Shown in pieces: positions 10,066 to 20,053 of a DNA stretch of 64,000 nt. The notes under the pieces are model-generated. The model ran no database searches. It saw only the letters and a program-made list of their open reading frames with translations, and was not told the DNA's origin. This stretch comes from Eustoma russellianum (Eukaryota > Streptophyta > Magnoliopsida > Gentianales > Gentianaceae): the NCBI GenBank assembly GCA_036186865.1, contig AP025045.1, positions 12,385,360 to 12,449,359 of the forward strand, in the 5' to 3' direction. Each line of letters starts with the position of its first letter. The stretch's first letter is position 1. Both the position numbers and the translations under genes were made by a program.

Positions 10066-11155
10066 GGAATGTAAAACTCTTAGATATCAAACTCTTTCTC
10101 AGTGCAATAAAGACGTTAGTGCATATTACAATGAAATGCTTGATGATTTGTACTATGCTTATGTTGAAGAACATGAGGAATTAAGCATGATTAGGTTCTT
10201 TGCTGGATTAGATAAAGAGATCGCTGATTGCATGTTGTCTGAAAAATTCTCATCACTTTATGACATGTATAAAAAGGCAAAGATTGTTCAATCAAACCTA
10301 ATCCCATGGCAAGTTAATCAAAACTATGGGTATGAACTGAACTCTTGTGATTCTGAAAATGACAAACCAAATCCAGTTAAGTTAAGCAATTTGAGTAAGC
10401 CTATGGATAATATTGAAAATGCATTGCTTCAACTTAGAGACATGGTGCAAGTATTGATAGAATCTGAAAAGAACAAAGACTTGCAATTTGAGATTTTTGT
10501 AAATGATGGTTTGTATGAAATTAGCCCCAACATGCCTGTAACTGGAACTCCTTTATCTGAATTGCATGTTCAATCTTGTGTACTGTCTAAAGAAGACCCT
10601 TCACTTGAATCTGTTGGTGATTTCCAAAGTGTTAGTCGTTTGCTTATAGATGATGTTAATTGTGATAACACTTTGTCTGAAAATGATTTACATTGTGACA
10701 TGCATATAAATGAAATCCCTGTGAATGATCTGCATTCTGCTGAGATGCTTGTTTCTGGGTTACAATCGGAATTACATCCTGTACATTTCATTGATGACAT
10801 TGATGTAAGTAATTCTGTTGAGAATGACATTGATAAACTAGATTCTTATGATTTGATGTTAGCTGAATTAGATTGTCTACTTGATGTAGAGCTTGATCAT
10901 GATGTCATTATTGAAATAGATTCAGCTACAAATGAACATAAATCCTTGGATGAACTAGTTAATGAATTGAATGACATATTTAGTATAGATGAATATTCTA
11001 TTTCTGAAATATCTATTTCATCTCATCTTGCTGAATGTCTGCCTGTTGTCATCTCAATTGATACATCTTGTCTAAATATTGCACATGTCTGTAAGATTTG
11101 TACATTTAGTGTTAACATGTTGCAATATGCTTTTTGGATGTTGTTTTATCTGTAG
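10066..11155 (+). CDS. Gag-like acidic protein of element G, main part
   Basis: Continues the frame begun at 1386; no stop until TAG at 11155. The first part holds a gag-like stretch: AYYNEMLDDLYYA, then MIRFFAGLDKEIADCM and a following SLYDMYKKA. This parallels the YYKELE...FLxGLNKEIA...MVHxAEK block of the autonomous Gag proteins here. The rest is strongly acidic (many D/E, repeated LH/ND pieces) with no zinc knuckle, protease or RT. The last about 23 residues are hydrophobic (ending FWMLFYL). The frame is intact across 1.1 kb while neighbouring pol genes are broken. It is related to the H protein at 14980-16098. A role in packaging or in interference with a helper Gag is possible but only inferred. 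Confidence 0.78.
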
Positions 11156-11392
11156 GATGTATGTGTTCTAAAATTTTTGTTATCATATTGTTGATACATC
11201 CTAAACATTTTAGAAAGCGTGATTCTTTCTTCAAAGATAAGGATGCACCAAGGTATTTCACCTTCACCATTTGTATTATCATGTTCCTATTTGGTTATGG
11301 TGTAGTTGAGCATACGTGTACATCCTAAACCCCTATCCCTTATTCTATCCATGTTGAGATTCGAGGACGAATCATTTTCAAGAGGGAGGGAA
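11156..11392 (+). mobile_element. 3' untranslated part and polypurine tract of element G
   Basis: Non-coding. Around 11355-11392 it keeps a relic of the 3' end of pol: the bases ATTCGAGGACGAATC correspond to the DSRTNPF codons of the autonomous elements, followed by the tract CAAGAGGGAGGGAA directly before the LTR. This shows descent from a full element by loss of gag-pol. Confidence 0.8.
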
Positions 11393-12732
11393 TGATAAGC
11401 CCACGATGGGGTCAACGCAACATATTTTCATGTATCATTTATTGTCACATGTTAGTTCTGTAAGACATGGCATATCACTGTTAACTCCGCACACACTAGT
11501 GCTACTTCTTATGTCTTATAGTCTTAACTAACCCTTAGGACATGTCATATATGTTGTGTATCTTGTGTTTGTTGCTTGGTGTCTTTGAAGATAGGTCAAA
11601 GAGAGCTTTACATCATTTCTTTATAGGCATGAAGGGGTGAAATGCAAGTAGCTTACAAGCAAGGTGGTGACAAGCACTCATGTCAAAATCAGATTTGTTT
11701 GTTTTGTATTATTGCCTTGTCTTTCAGGTACACGTACATAGCTTGGAAATGCAATTAGAATCTGAATTTTTGTCCAAGCAAAGAGGTGAAATGCAAGTAG
11801 CTTACAAGCAAGGTGGTGACAAGCAGTCATGTCAAAATCAGATTTGTTCTTCACGTTAAGAATGGATGAAACAAGCTGCTCACATCATTAGCCAATAGGA
11901 AGGAGTCTTGCAAATGTACAAACCAATCAAAAACAAGTGAAGGAAAGCAAGCAAGCTGCACAACAAAAGATCCAATCAAAAACCATGAGGAATTCGGCTG
12001 GTTGAAGGCATAATTGAGTTGAATATTCAAAGCCTCAAATACAACCAATCAAAGGCATTTCTAAGCAAGCTGCTCAATACATTATCCAATCAAAACTTTG
12101 GTTGAAAATCAAGCATGGAAGAAACGTTAAATCCTTTGAAAATTCAAAGCCAACTTGCAACCAATCAAAAGGCCATTCCAAAGCAAGCTGCTCCATGAAT
12201 TAACCAATCAAATTGATCAAGAAAAAGGATGTAAAACAGGATGGAGAGCACGGCAAGCAACCAGATTCTTGGAGCCAAAGTCGTTCAAAAACAAGCACCT
12301 TATTTTTAGTCTTGTACTTTGTACTTTAAACCTTGTAATTTTGTAATTTTCGTTTTGTATAAATAGCATAGGAATCAGATCGTAAACACAACACAATTTC
12401 AAACACATTCCAATCAGATTTTCCTTTAAGGAGTTATCAACATTTCAACTTGAAGTTTAAGACCACTTAACGGTTTTCTTCCAAGTTCATAGCCTAGAAC
12501 TTGTTAGTATTCACTTCATTTTTGGTTTACAGCATCTTAGGGTCTCAATGAGGTTTTAGATGTGTTGGAATACCAAAGAGGAAGAGGTGTTGGTATAAAT
12601 TGAGCCAAGAACAAACGGTTACAGTTCAAGGGGTGTCATTGTGATGTTCTTTGCCATAGCTGAGGTTCAAATCAATTTGGAATAGGAGACAAAGTCCTTG
12701 GAACGTTTATCTAGCCTTCGTTTGGCTCATCA
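11393..12732 (+). repeat. 3' LTR of element G
   Basis: 1340 bp, TGATAAGCCCACGATGGGG...TTTGGCTCATCA, directly after a polypurine tract. A family member is the solo LTR at 54932-56448. The bases after it (CCAAG) continue the gag frame of element B, so G appears to be inserted in B. The matching target copy would lie left of the window. Confidence 0.88.
12358..12365 (+). promoter_or_regulatory. TATA box in G-family LTR
   Basis: TATAAATA within GTTTTGTATAAATAGCATAGG; the solo LTR has TATAAGTA in the same context at 56057-56064. Confidence 0.65.
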
Positions 12733-14110
12733 CCAAGCCGTGTTCCAGTTGATCCACCACGGCAAGCCATTCGTGGTCAAATGATGGGACAAAGAGGACG
12801 AGGCAGAGGAGGCCTACAACACACCCCTGTGTACATGCCACCATTAGAAGAGAGGTATCCTGAGGATGATCCGCATATGCATGATGGTCAACGGGGAAGA
12901 GATTATGAGGAACCGTTTGATGTTGAAACTCGTAACTTTCAACGTCAAAACCGTGACTATGATGTTCCTAATCGTGGGTACTATCCTAGGCACAATCAGC
13001 ATGATGATGATTCCCATAAGATCAAGATGAACATTCCTCCATTTCAGGGGCGAAGTGATCCCGAAGCATACCTCGAATGGGAAAGAAAGGTAGAACTCAT
13101 TTACTCTTATACTTCATTTTCTGAACTAAGTAAAGTGTGTTTTGTAGCCATTGAGTTTACAGAATATGCACTTCTTTGGTGGGATCAAACGCTAAGTTCA
13201 AGAAGGAGTGGAGAAGGTCCCATTCAAATATGGGAGGAGATGAAAAGAGAAATGAGAAAAAGGTTTGTGCCTCAATTTTATGAAAAAACTATGATTCAAA
13301 GACTAACCCAACTCAAGCAGGGAAATAGAACTGTTGATGAATACTATAAAGAAATGGAGCTATTGATGATGAGAGCACAAATTGATGAAAAAGTAGATGC
13401 TACCATGACAAGGTTTCTAGAAGGACTGAACAAAGAAATTACCCTTCCTGTGGAGTTGCAATCTTGTGCAACCTTAGCATCGACGGTACACTTGGCAGAA
13501 AAGGTGAAAAGACAGTTGAGGAGGCCTTCCACACAAGGTAATATTCGGCCCTCTATCCAACCCATGAACAGGTTTAGCACACGACAGAATCCACTGTTTA
13601 CACGGTCAAGCCAAGCTCCACACCGTCCACCACCACCATTTCAAGGCCGTGTGTAGCAGCCACTACACCATCCACCTCAGCAGCAAGATCGTATGCCACA
13701 AGCTCCCTCCCGAACCGACAAAGGCAAACAAAAGGTTGGTGAACAACCTCAAGGTAAATCTTCTAACCCTTCTAGTAGATATCGGGACATTAAATGCTTT
13801 AGATGTCAGGGTTTAGGTCATATTGCATCTGAATGTCCTAATGTTAAACGTATCATGTACATAGAAGAGAGTGGAGAGTATTATTCTGATTCTGAGCATG
13901 AAGAGGAAGAGCATGTTGACGAGGGGAGTAGAAGAGAATGAGGTTGAGGAATGCACTATTGAGGAAGAACTTGCATCTAGTGAGCTTTTAGTTGTTAAGA
14001 GATCACTTAACGCACAAACTAAAGTAGATGAGCAAGAACAAGAGAGGGAGAACATATTTCATACACATTGCATGATAAAAGGAAAAGTGTGCACCATGAT
14101 TGTAGATGCA
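12733..14110 (+). pseudogene. Gag-protease fragment of CRM-like element B
   Basis: The frame is open from the G LTR border at 12733 through the ATG at 12781, so the gag N-terminus was cut off by insertion of G. Gag core: AYLEWERKVELIYSYTSF, YALLWWDQ, EMRKRFVPQFYE, TVDEYYKEMELL, RFLEGLNKEI, TVHLAEKVKRQL. A TAG at 13654-13656 interrupts the same frame (a CAG-to-TAG change would explain it). The frame then goes on to a CCHC knuckle (CFRCQGLGHIASECP) near 13796-13840. A frameshift follows near 13925. The sequence breaks off at the protease active site (after CTMIVD, about 14105) and joins leader sequence of a different element. RT to INT are missing. Confidence 0.85.
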
Positions 14111-14979
14111 GACAGCCTAGTAAATTTATAATTCTGCCCTTAGACAAAAAAAAAAGAAAAAAAGAGGACTTGAGACTTGTGTGTACCATATACAGCAAGA
14201 AAAGAAAAAGGTCAAAAGTCACAAGAAAAGTGGAGAAAAAAAGAAGGTTCAAGAAGTACATCTACTTTGACACAATTTGTGCAATTAAGAGAATTTGCTT
14301 GCTTTGCTTGGTGCAATACTTATTACCCTTTTGAGACTGATTTTCCAGCCTTCAAACAAGCCCAAATACATCACAAAAACACTTGAACATTCTGTTTATA
14401 ACTTACATTGAGTACAAATTGTGAATTTGCACATAAAGCCTAAGTTAATAAAGATTGCCCATGGCAACCCTGAGTTTTTTGGCTCAGCCTTATACATCAC
14501 TTTTGGTCTCAATATATCTTCGATTCTTAGTTATTTTTTCAAGTTTGTGTGACCTTTGCTTGGAGCTTTGGTTGGAAGAAATTTGGAGCATAATTAGGCT
14601 ATTTGAAATTGTTTTGGTGCAAGCAAATACCAATTGTTTTGAGACTGATTTAGGATCATTGTTGGATTTTTTTTGACAAATTGAGACATATATTGAGGAG
14701 TGAAGTTATTTGGATCAGGTGCTACAAAACCGAGTGGCAAGGAGCTTGATATTTGATTGTTTTGTGACATATTGGCCATCACCCCTCATTTGTTGCTCAC
14801 TTTGATTGTTTTTAGTCCAAGATTGGTCAAGGAACAAAGTATAAGTGAGTGAGAAAGAGAGGAGAGGATGTGAGAGAACAGGCTGATGTGAGAGAACAGA
14901 CACATACAAACACAAACTGATTCTAACTAACCATCTTTGCAAAAGTTTGTTTGTTTAGTGTTTAGTTTTCAGGTTCACA
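14111..14979 (+). mobile_element. Leader of non-autonomous element H
   Basis: No supported gene. The blocks 'gtaaatttataattctgcccttag' (about 14119-14143) and 'attgcccatggcaacc' (about 14455) recur in the leaders at 61990 and 62325 and in element D at 48065. The junction with B at about 14110 has no LTR, PBS or target duplication, so it looks like illegitimate recombination. Confidence 0.65.
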
Positions 14980-16098
14980 ATGTTTGTTTCTACCATTTGG
15001 GGGGTCATCCTTCATGAACATGACTGTAATGATGTCGAATGGCGCATGTATCACTTTGGTAAGGTAAATAAGATTTGGGTAAGAAATTATTGCCAAAAGG
15101 TACCATCTTGTCAAAGGTTTCCTCAAGAAAAACAAAGTGTTGGAGCATATTACAATTATGTGTTTGATGATTATTATTATGCTAACACTAAGGAATGTGA
15201 GGAATTGAGAATGATTAGGTATATTGCGGGTTTAAACAAGAATATTGCTGAATGTATGATAAATGATCGGTTTCCGTCTCTTAGAGATATGTATGAGAAA
15301 GCTTTGTCTTTGGAATTGAATAACAGGATGAGTAGAATACAATCTTGTAAAGAATACATGGGTAAAACAATTCTAGAGTTGCAATCTATGTTACTTGCAT
15401 TCCAATCTAAAATCATTCATGAATGTAGCAATGATTCTAGTGTGCTAAATGATAAATTCTTGCATGTTGAGATTGATATGCGTGAGAAAGTAAATGAAAT
15501 TCCTTTGGTTGAACATGATTCAAGTGTTGATAACAAAGATGAACCTAAGGAAGATGTGTTGCATGATCAAGGTCTTAACTTGCATGATAACTTAGCTACT
15601 GATTTGCATGACTTAAATGATGACTTAAGTGATCTATCTAGTGAAAATGATAGTACAATTGAGCATGAAAACATAAAGGAACATGAATGGAAAGATTATA
15701 GTTATCCTTTGTTTGAAATGCACGAAAATGATGATACATTACTTGAAGGTTCTAGCTTGCATTCAAATAAATTAGTACATGATAATCCTTTGTTCATTCA
15801 TGAACATGATATTGAAATTGCATACGAGATTATTGAGCTTAAGTTGCCTAAAGGTGATGACAAACATGCTGAAATTTCACTCAATTCCCATGAAAGTGAG
15901 TTTGAAACTAATGGTGAAGAATCTGAATTGGGAATGCTAAGGAATGTGCCAGGTACGATGCTTGTTCTTAATGTTTTACATACGTTAGCTCTTTCACCTA
16001 ATACATTTGTGTTGAAAGTATGCTGTCCACACATAAAACTCATGCTCCAAGTTGTTGCACAAGTACATTGCATGCTTATAATAGTCCTAGCTACATGA
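14980..16098 (+). CDS. Gag-like acidic protein of element H, intact 372 codons
   Basis: ATG at 14980 lies where gag starts in related elements: the bases before it (TTAGTTTTCAGGTTCACA) resemble those before gag of D (48440-48469). The N-terminus has STIWGV and HFGK, as in the G protein. Residues about 45-110 are gag-like: SVGAYYNYVFDDYYYAN, MIRYIAGLNKNIAECM, SLRDMYEKA. The rest is acidic with many LHD/DLH/HEN pieces, with no zinc knuckle, protease or polymerase. The last about 25 residues are hydrophobic (ending HCMLIIVLAT). Sequence identity to the G protein is low by eye, yet the architecture is the same. No interrupting stop or frameshift was seen. Function unknown. Confidence 0.8.
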   Translation: MFVSTIWGVILHEHDCNDVEWRMYHFGKVNKIWVRNYCQKVPSCQRFPQEKQSVGAYYNYVFDDYYYANTKECEELRMIRYIAGLNKNIAECMINDRFPSLRDMYEKALSLELNNRMSRIQSCKEYMGKTILELQSMLLAFQSKIIHECSNDSSVLNDKFLHVEIDMREKVNEIPLVEHDSSVDNKDEPKEDVLHDQGLNLHDNLATDLHDLNDDLSDLSSENDSTIEHENIKEHEWKDYSYPLFEMHENDDTLLEGSSLHSNKLVHDNPLFIHEHDIEIAYEIIELKLPKGDDKHAEISLNSHESEFETNGEESELGMLRNVPGTMLVLNVLHTLALSPNTFVLKVCCPHIKLMLQVVAQVHCMLIIVLAT

Positions 16099-16379
16099 AT
16101 AAGGAATTTGAGTGTCCTTGTTTATGCATCCAAGACACGTTAGAAAAAGATACTGGTTTTTAAGCATTCTTGTTGAGATTTTCTTATGTGTTGTTGGGCG
16201 CATGCTTCACTGTTCAGTTATTTATCCACCCTAAACATCTTAGGATGAAAATTTCCATGAATGTTTTGTCTAAATTGTTTAGGTGTGCCTTGCATAGTTG
16301 GATTTTTTTTGTGGCTCCTTTTCCCCTCAGTACATACATGCTAAGATTCAAGGATGAATCTTTTCTAGGAAGGAGGGAT
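16099..16379 (+). mobile_element. 3' untranslated part and polypurine tract of element H
   Basis: Non-coding. Shares 'ccctaaacatcttag' (about 16230) with G (about 11196) and the pol-end relic ATTCAAGGATGAATC followed by TAGGAAGGAGGGAT before the LTR at 16380. Confidence 0.7.
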
Positions 16380-17458
16380 TGATGCACACATACGTGCAAG
16401 ACGTTATAGGTGTGTCTTAGGTAAATTGCACTTCATGCGTTGCATTTTGTGTGTTTTAATTTCTTGCATTTTCATTTATTATCCTTTCTTTACTTGTTTG
16501 ATGCTTGTTACGTCTTTGCTTGCTTTGTAGGGGCTCTTGGAGTTGCCAAACCTATTTGGAAGTGTTAGACCAAGAATGCTGAAAAGTGCTGAAAATTACC
16601 TGAACTTTGTGGACGTGTAACTCATTCATACAAACTCCAAATTGGGTCATTCAAAATCCAAAAGTCAAGTTCAAGATGTGAACTAAATTTTCCAAGAAGG
16701 ACTTATCTTCAATTTCGACTTGCATCCGCGGTAAAAAGGCCAGAAAACCGAGGGCAAAATTTCTGCTTAAAATCCAGCCACCTGAAAATTGCTTGAATTT
16801 TGTGGGCACATAACTCAGTCATGGGAACTCCAAATTGAGTCATTAAAAAGCCAAAATTCAAGCTGAAGAGGTGAACTAAATTTTTCAAGACGGACACTTC
16901 TTCAAATTCGGATTGTATCCGCAAGAAAAGTCGAGTCAACCAGAGCCGTCACTTCAGCATAAAATCCAGCACCCTTGTTTACTTCTTGGAGTTTGACCTC
17001 TTTAAGCCAATTCAATGGGTTTTTAAATGTTTTGATCTGGTCCTAAGACCAGAATAATTGTGTTTTATTCTACTTTTGACTAGGATAAGTGTTAGGATGA
17101 GTTTTCTCCTTATTTAAGCCATGTAAACCGATTTTTACAAAATACTTGGTTGAAGAATAAAAATTCTGTTGCTTTTATCCTTAGAAGGCATCTTTGTTTT
17201 CTTGATTTCACATTAAAATCAAGTCTAAAAACATTCAAAGTTTGAGCATGATTGAGGGTGATTGCCAAGACCAGATGAATGCTGCCTAGGAGGGTGTTTA
17301 TCATTTGCCTAGTCCACACCATTCTTCAAGGATTGGTTGCTCATTTCAGCCTATCTAAAGACACTGGAAGCAAGGAGGAGCTCGGCCCCTTTGTGCCTAA
17401 CCTATTTTTGAAGGAGAAGCTTGGATAAAAGAGTGGAATCCTACCCGTGCTTGCATCA
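16380..17458 (+). repeat. 3' LTR of element H
   Basis: 1079 bp, TGATGCACACATACG...GCTTGCATCA. It follows a polypurine tract. Its middle (16456-16560) closely matches the inverted LTR at 60790-61705, but its first about 60 bases differ and lack the coding tail. Inside are two copies of a roughly 180-bp unit (16600 and 16780: 'actcattcatacaaactccaaat' and 'actcagtcatgggaactccaaat'). Confidence 0.75.
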
Positions 17459-18275
17459 AATTCAAAAGAAGGAAGTAATCTTATCGGCTAGAAATTTGAC
17501 GCGGCATATCTCCATTGTCCAAACTTCAAATGAGGTCATTCAGGTGTCTAAAATCAAGTTGTCAAAAAGATCTACAACTTTCATGAAGACACAAAAGGCT
17601 AGTTTGGACTCTAAGGCCTTCATACTGGGCGTGCAATGTTCTGCTGTCAAATTGAGTTTCCTACTCCAACTTGGAATCTTCTTTCTAGAACTTCCCAAGA
17701 CTTATCCCATCTTATTCCATCCTTCAAAAAAACATGCACAAGGGATCAAATGATCAGGTTTGAAGACAAGAATTGAAGGTAAGATAAAGCTCATTTGAAA
17801 TTAAATTTTGCTTCAAATTTCAAACAGTTTCCGATCAAATTTTGTTAGTTGTTTTAAGATGGAACCTAATCCATCTCAAAGTTAATTAGGGCGTCCTCAG
17901 GCAGCTTAGAACATGTATAAATAAGTCCCAAACCAGTTTGTATAGGAGAGTTTACGATTTTGATGATTTCTTCAATAGAATTTCGATTTTATTCTTTATG
18001 AACATGCCTTTGTTTTCCTTGATTTTGCATTAAAAATCAGGCCTAATAACCTTCAAATATGAGCATATTTGAGGGTGTTTGCCAACGTTTAGGAGTGCTG
18101 TCCAGGAGGGTCTCGTAGGCTTGCCTGATCAACAACCATTCTAAGGCAGAGGAATGCTTGAATCATCCGAATCCAACACAAAGGAAGCAAGAGGAAGGGG
18201 TCTTCTTTGTGCCTGTTTCATTGTTGAGGAGGACGTTGAGGTGAAGAGTGGATCACGCGCTTTACGTTCGCATCA
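17459..18275 (+). repeat. 5'-truncated LTR, probable 5' LTR remnant of element C
   Basis: Ends GTTCGCATCA directly before a PBS. It contains TATAAATA at 17926-17933 and the conserved U5 block (gcattaaaaatcagg ... gtccaggaggg ... gcctgatcaac). No LTR start is seen: it abuts the end of the H LTR, giving two LTR 3' halves in tandem. Confidence 0.65.
17926..17933 (+). promoter_or_regulatory. TATA box in the C LTR remnant
   Basis: TATAAATA in 'acatgtataaataagtccc', about 350 bases before the LTR end, similar to its position in other LTRs here. Confidence 0.6.
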
Positions 18276-18278
18276 AAT

Positions 18279-18290
18279 TGGTATCAGAGC
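18279..18290 (+). promoter_or_regulatory. Primer-binding site of element C
   Basis: TGGTATCAGAGC three bases after the LTR end GCATCA; initiator Met tRNA type. Confidence 0.92.
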
Positions 18291-20048
18291 GAAGGTTACT
18301 CTTTTCACCATATGTATTGCACTTTTCTTATTCTTTTCAATTCTTTCCAAGCCTACTTTCTTTGTGACATTTTCTTCCTCATCCCCAAAACCTATATTCT
18401 GCCAAAATTCAAAAAAATATAAATATTTCTGCCTTCTTTTTGTGTTAAAAAAAACCATACGCCTTCCTTGGTGCAAAAAACCCAAAATTTTGTCTTTTCC
18501 TATTCTTGTGAATCTGATTTTTGTATCTCTCTTTTGCCATCATATCCATTTGTTTTTATGTCAAAAAAACAAAACAAGAAGTTATATTTTCTCTTAATTT
18601 GCGTATAAAAACCGTTGTTCTCATTTTGTATCCAAAGCTTCAAACTTTGGACAAAATTTGAACCTTACGGCTTGTATATCCATTGTTCTTATTCTGTCCT
18701 TGTTTATTCATCATTTGGGATGTATTTGACACCTCAAGAACTGAGCTTTCATGTGTAAACTTGAACACTTAGAGTATTGCATCTAGATTGAACATTCAGC
18801 CTTACAAACTTGTGTTACCTTGCTTAAATAGCCGCCTAGTCATAATTGATCTTGTTGCTACCGAAGCTTTTGGTTGATTGTGATCTTGTGTCTTAAATTT
18901 CATTTTGTGACTGAATTCATGCATTGATTTGCTGTTCAAGTGTTGATCATTGCAATACGCAAACAAGATTTACGAAAGAAAAACTTAATTGCCCTATTAC
19001 ACTCCACGGCCAAAAATACCATCAATCCAGCCCTACAAATCATCAGACCTGACCATAAACATCCTCATTTGATCCCTCAACAAAAGCCTTAAACGAATTT
19101 TGCCAAACAAAGTCAGAATTAAAAGTTCCCAACTCGTTCAAAAAAACCCCTAACCCTAATTCTGTCCAACCTCAATTTCCCTCACTTTCAAGGTTATTTT
19201 ACAGCAATTAAAGGTACCACACTGCAATTCAAGGTCATTGCATTACTGCACAAAAACGAAAATTTTTAGGGCAAAAGTGTAAAACTACCATTTTACCCAT
19301 GGTCAAAAAAAATATGGAATTTGCTCACGTTGAAAACATCAAAAAAAACAAAAGAGCAAATAAAAACAAAAGAAAAAGTGAGAAAAGAAGTGGGGAAAAC
19401 GTGTGACAAAGATTGATATCATTTGTGCAATTTTGACTATTTTGTGTACCTTGCAAAAACCTTGAGAATTCTGGCCTTACCCTACCTATCCCGCACCCTA
19501 TATTGAACCCCATATACTGATTACACACTTGAATGTTTGATTGCATGCTTTGAGCCATATTGTGATTTTAAGTGCATAGGATCAAAGTTGACTAAAGATT
19601 TCCCACGGCAAACCCTAGCTCTTTTTTGGTTCAGCCTCTAACATCATTTTGGTCTCATCACTTCTTTGAATCCTAGTTGAGTCCTTCAGTTAGTGTCGGT
19701 CTCAATTGAATCTGTTTTGGTGTGACTTGGTACAATTTTGGTGCAAATTGTCTGCAAAGCAAGGCTGTTTTGGTGTTCTCGGTTTTTGCCACTTCTGGAA
19801 CTGTTTGGACTTGTTTTTCATACTCTTTTAAGGTTCTTTAAGTGCTGGACAGACCTGGTTTGGTTCAGGAAAGAGTTGAGGAGTATTTGTACTTGTTTGG
19901 TGCAAATTGAGTACACATTGTGATTTGTTATGTGCTCAGTTTCCCCCATATTTTGGTACTGTTTGGACAAGGTGTTAACATCATTCGGAAGTGATATAAG
20001 TAATATACTGACTTGCTTTGGTACAGCAAGCTGATCAAAATAGTTTGG
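18291..20048 (+). mobile_element. Leader of element C
   Basis: No supported gene. Contains the telomere-like CCCTAACCCTAA run (about 19147-19159) and poly-A/poly-T blocks shared with other leaders. Continues after the solo LTR (21512-21659), where it matches the last part of the H leader (about 14765-14860). Confidence 0.7.
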
Positions 20049-20053
20049 GAAAG
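20049..20053. repeat. Target-site duplication GAAAG, left copy
   Basis: GAAAG before TGATGAGG; the exact copy at 21507-21511 follows CATCA. Confidence 0.92.

Noticed and set aside
11393..12732. Solo LTR interpretation of the G-family LTR
   Set aside because: The flanks differ (GGGAA/CCAAG) and a polypurine tract with a pol relic lies directly before it, so it is the 3' LTR of G.
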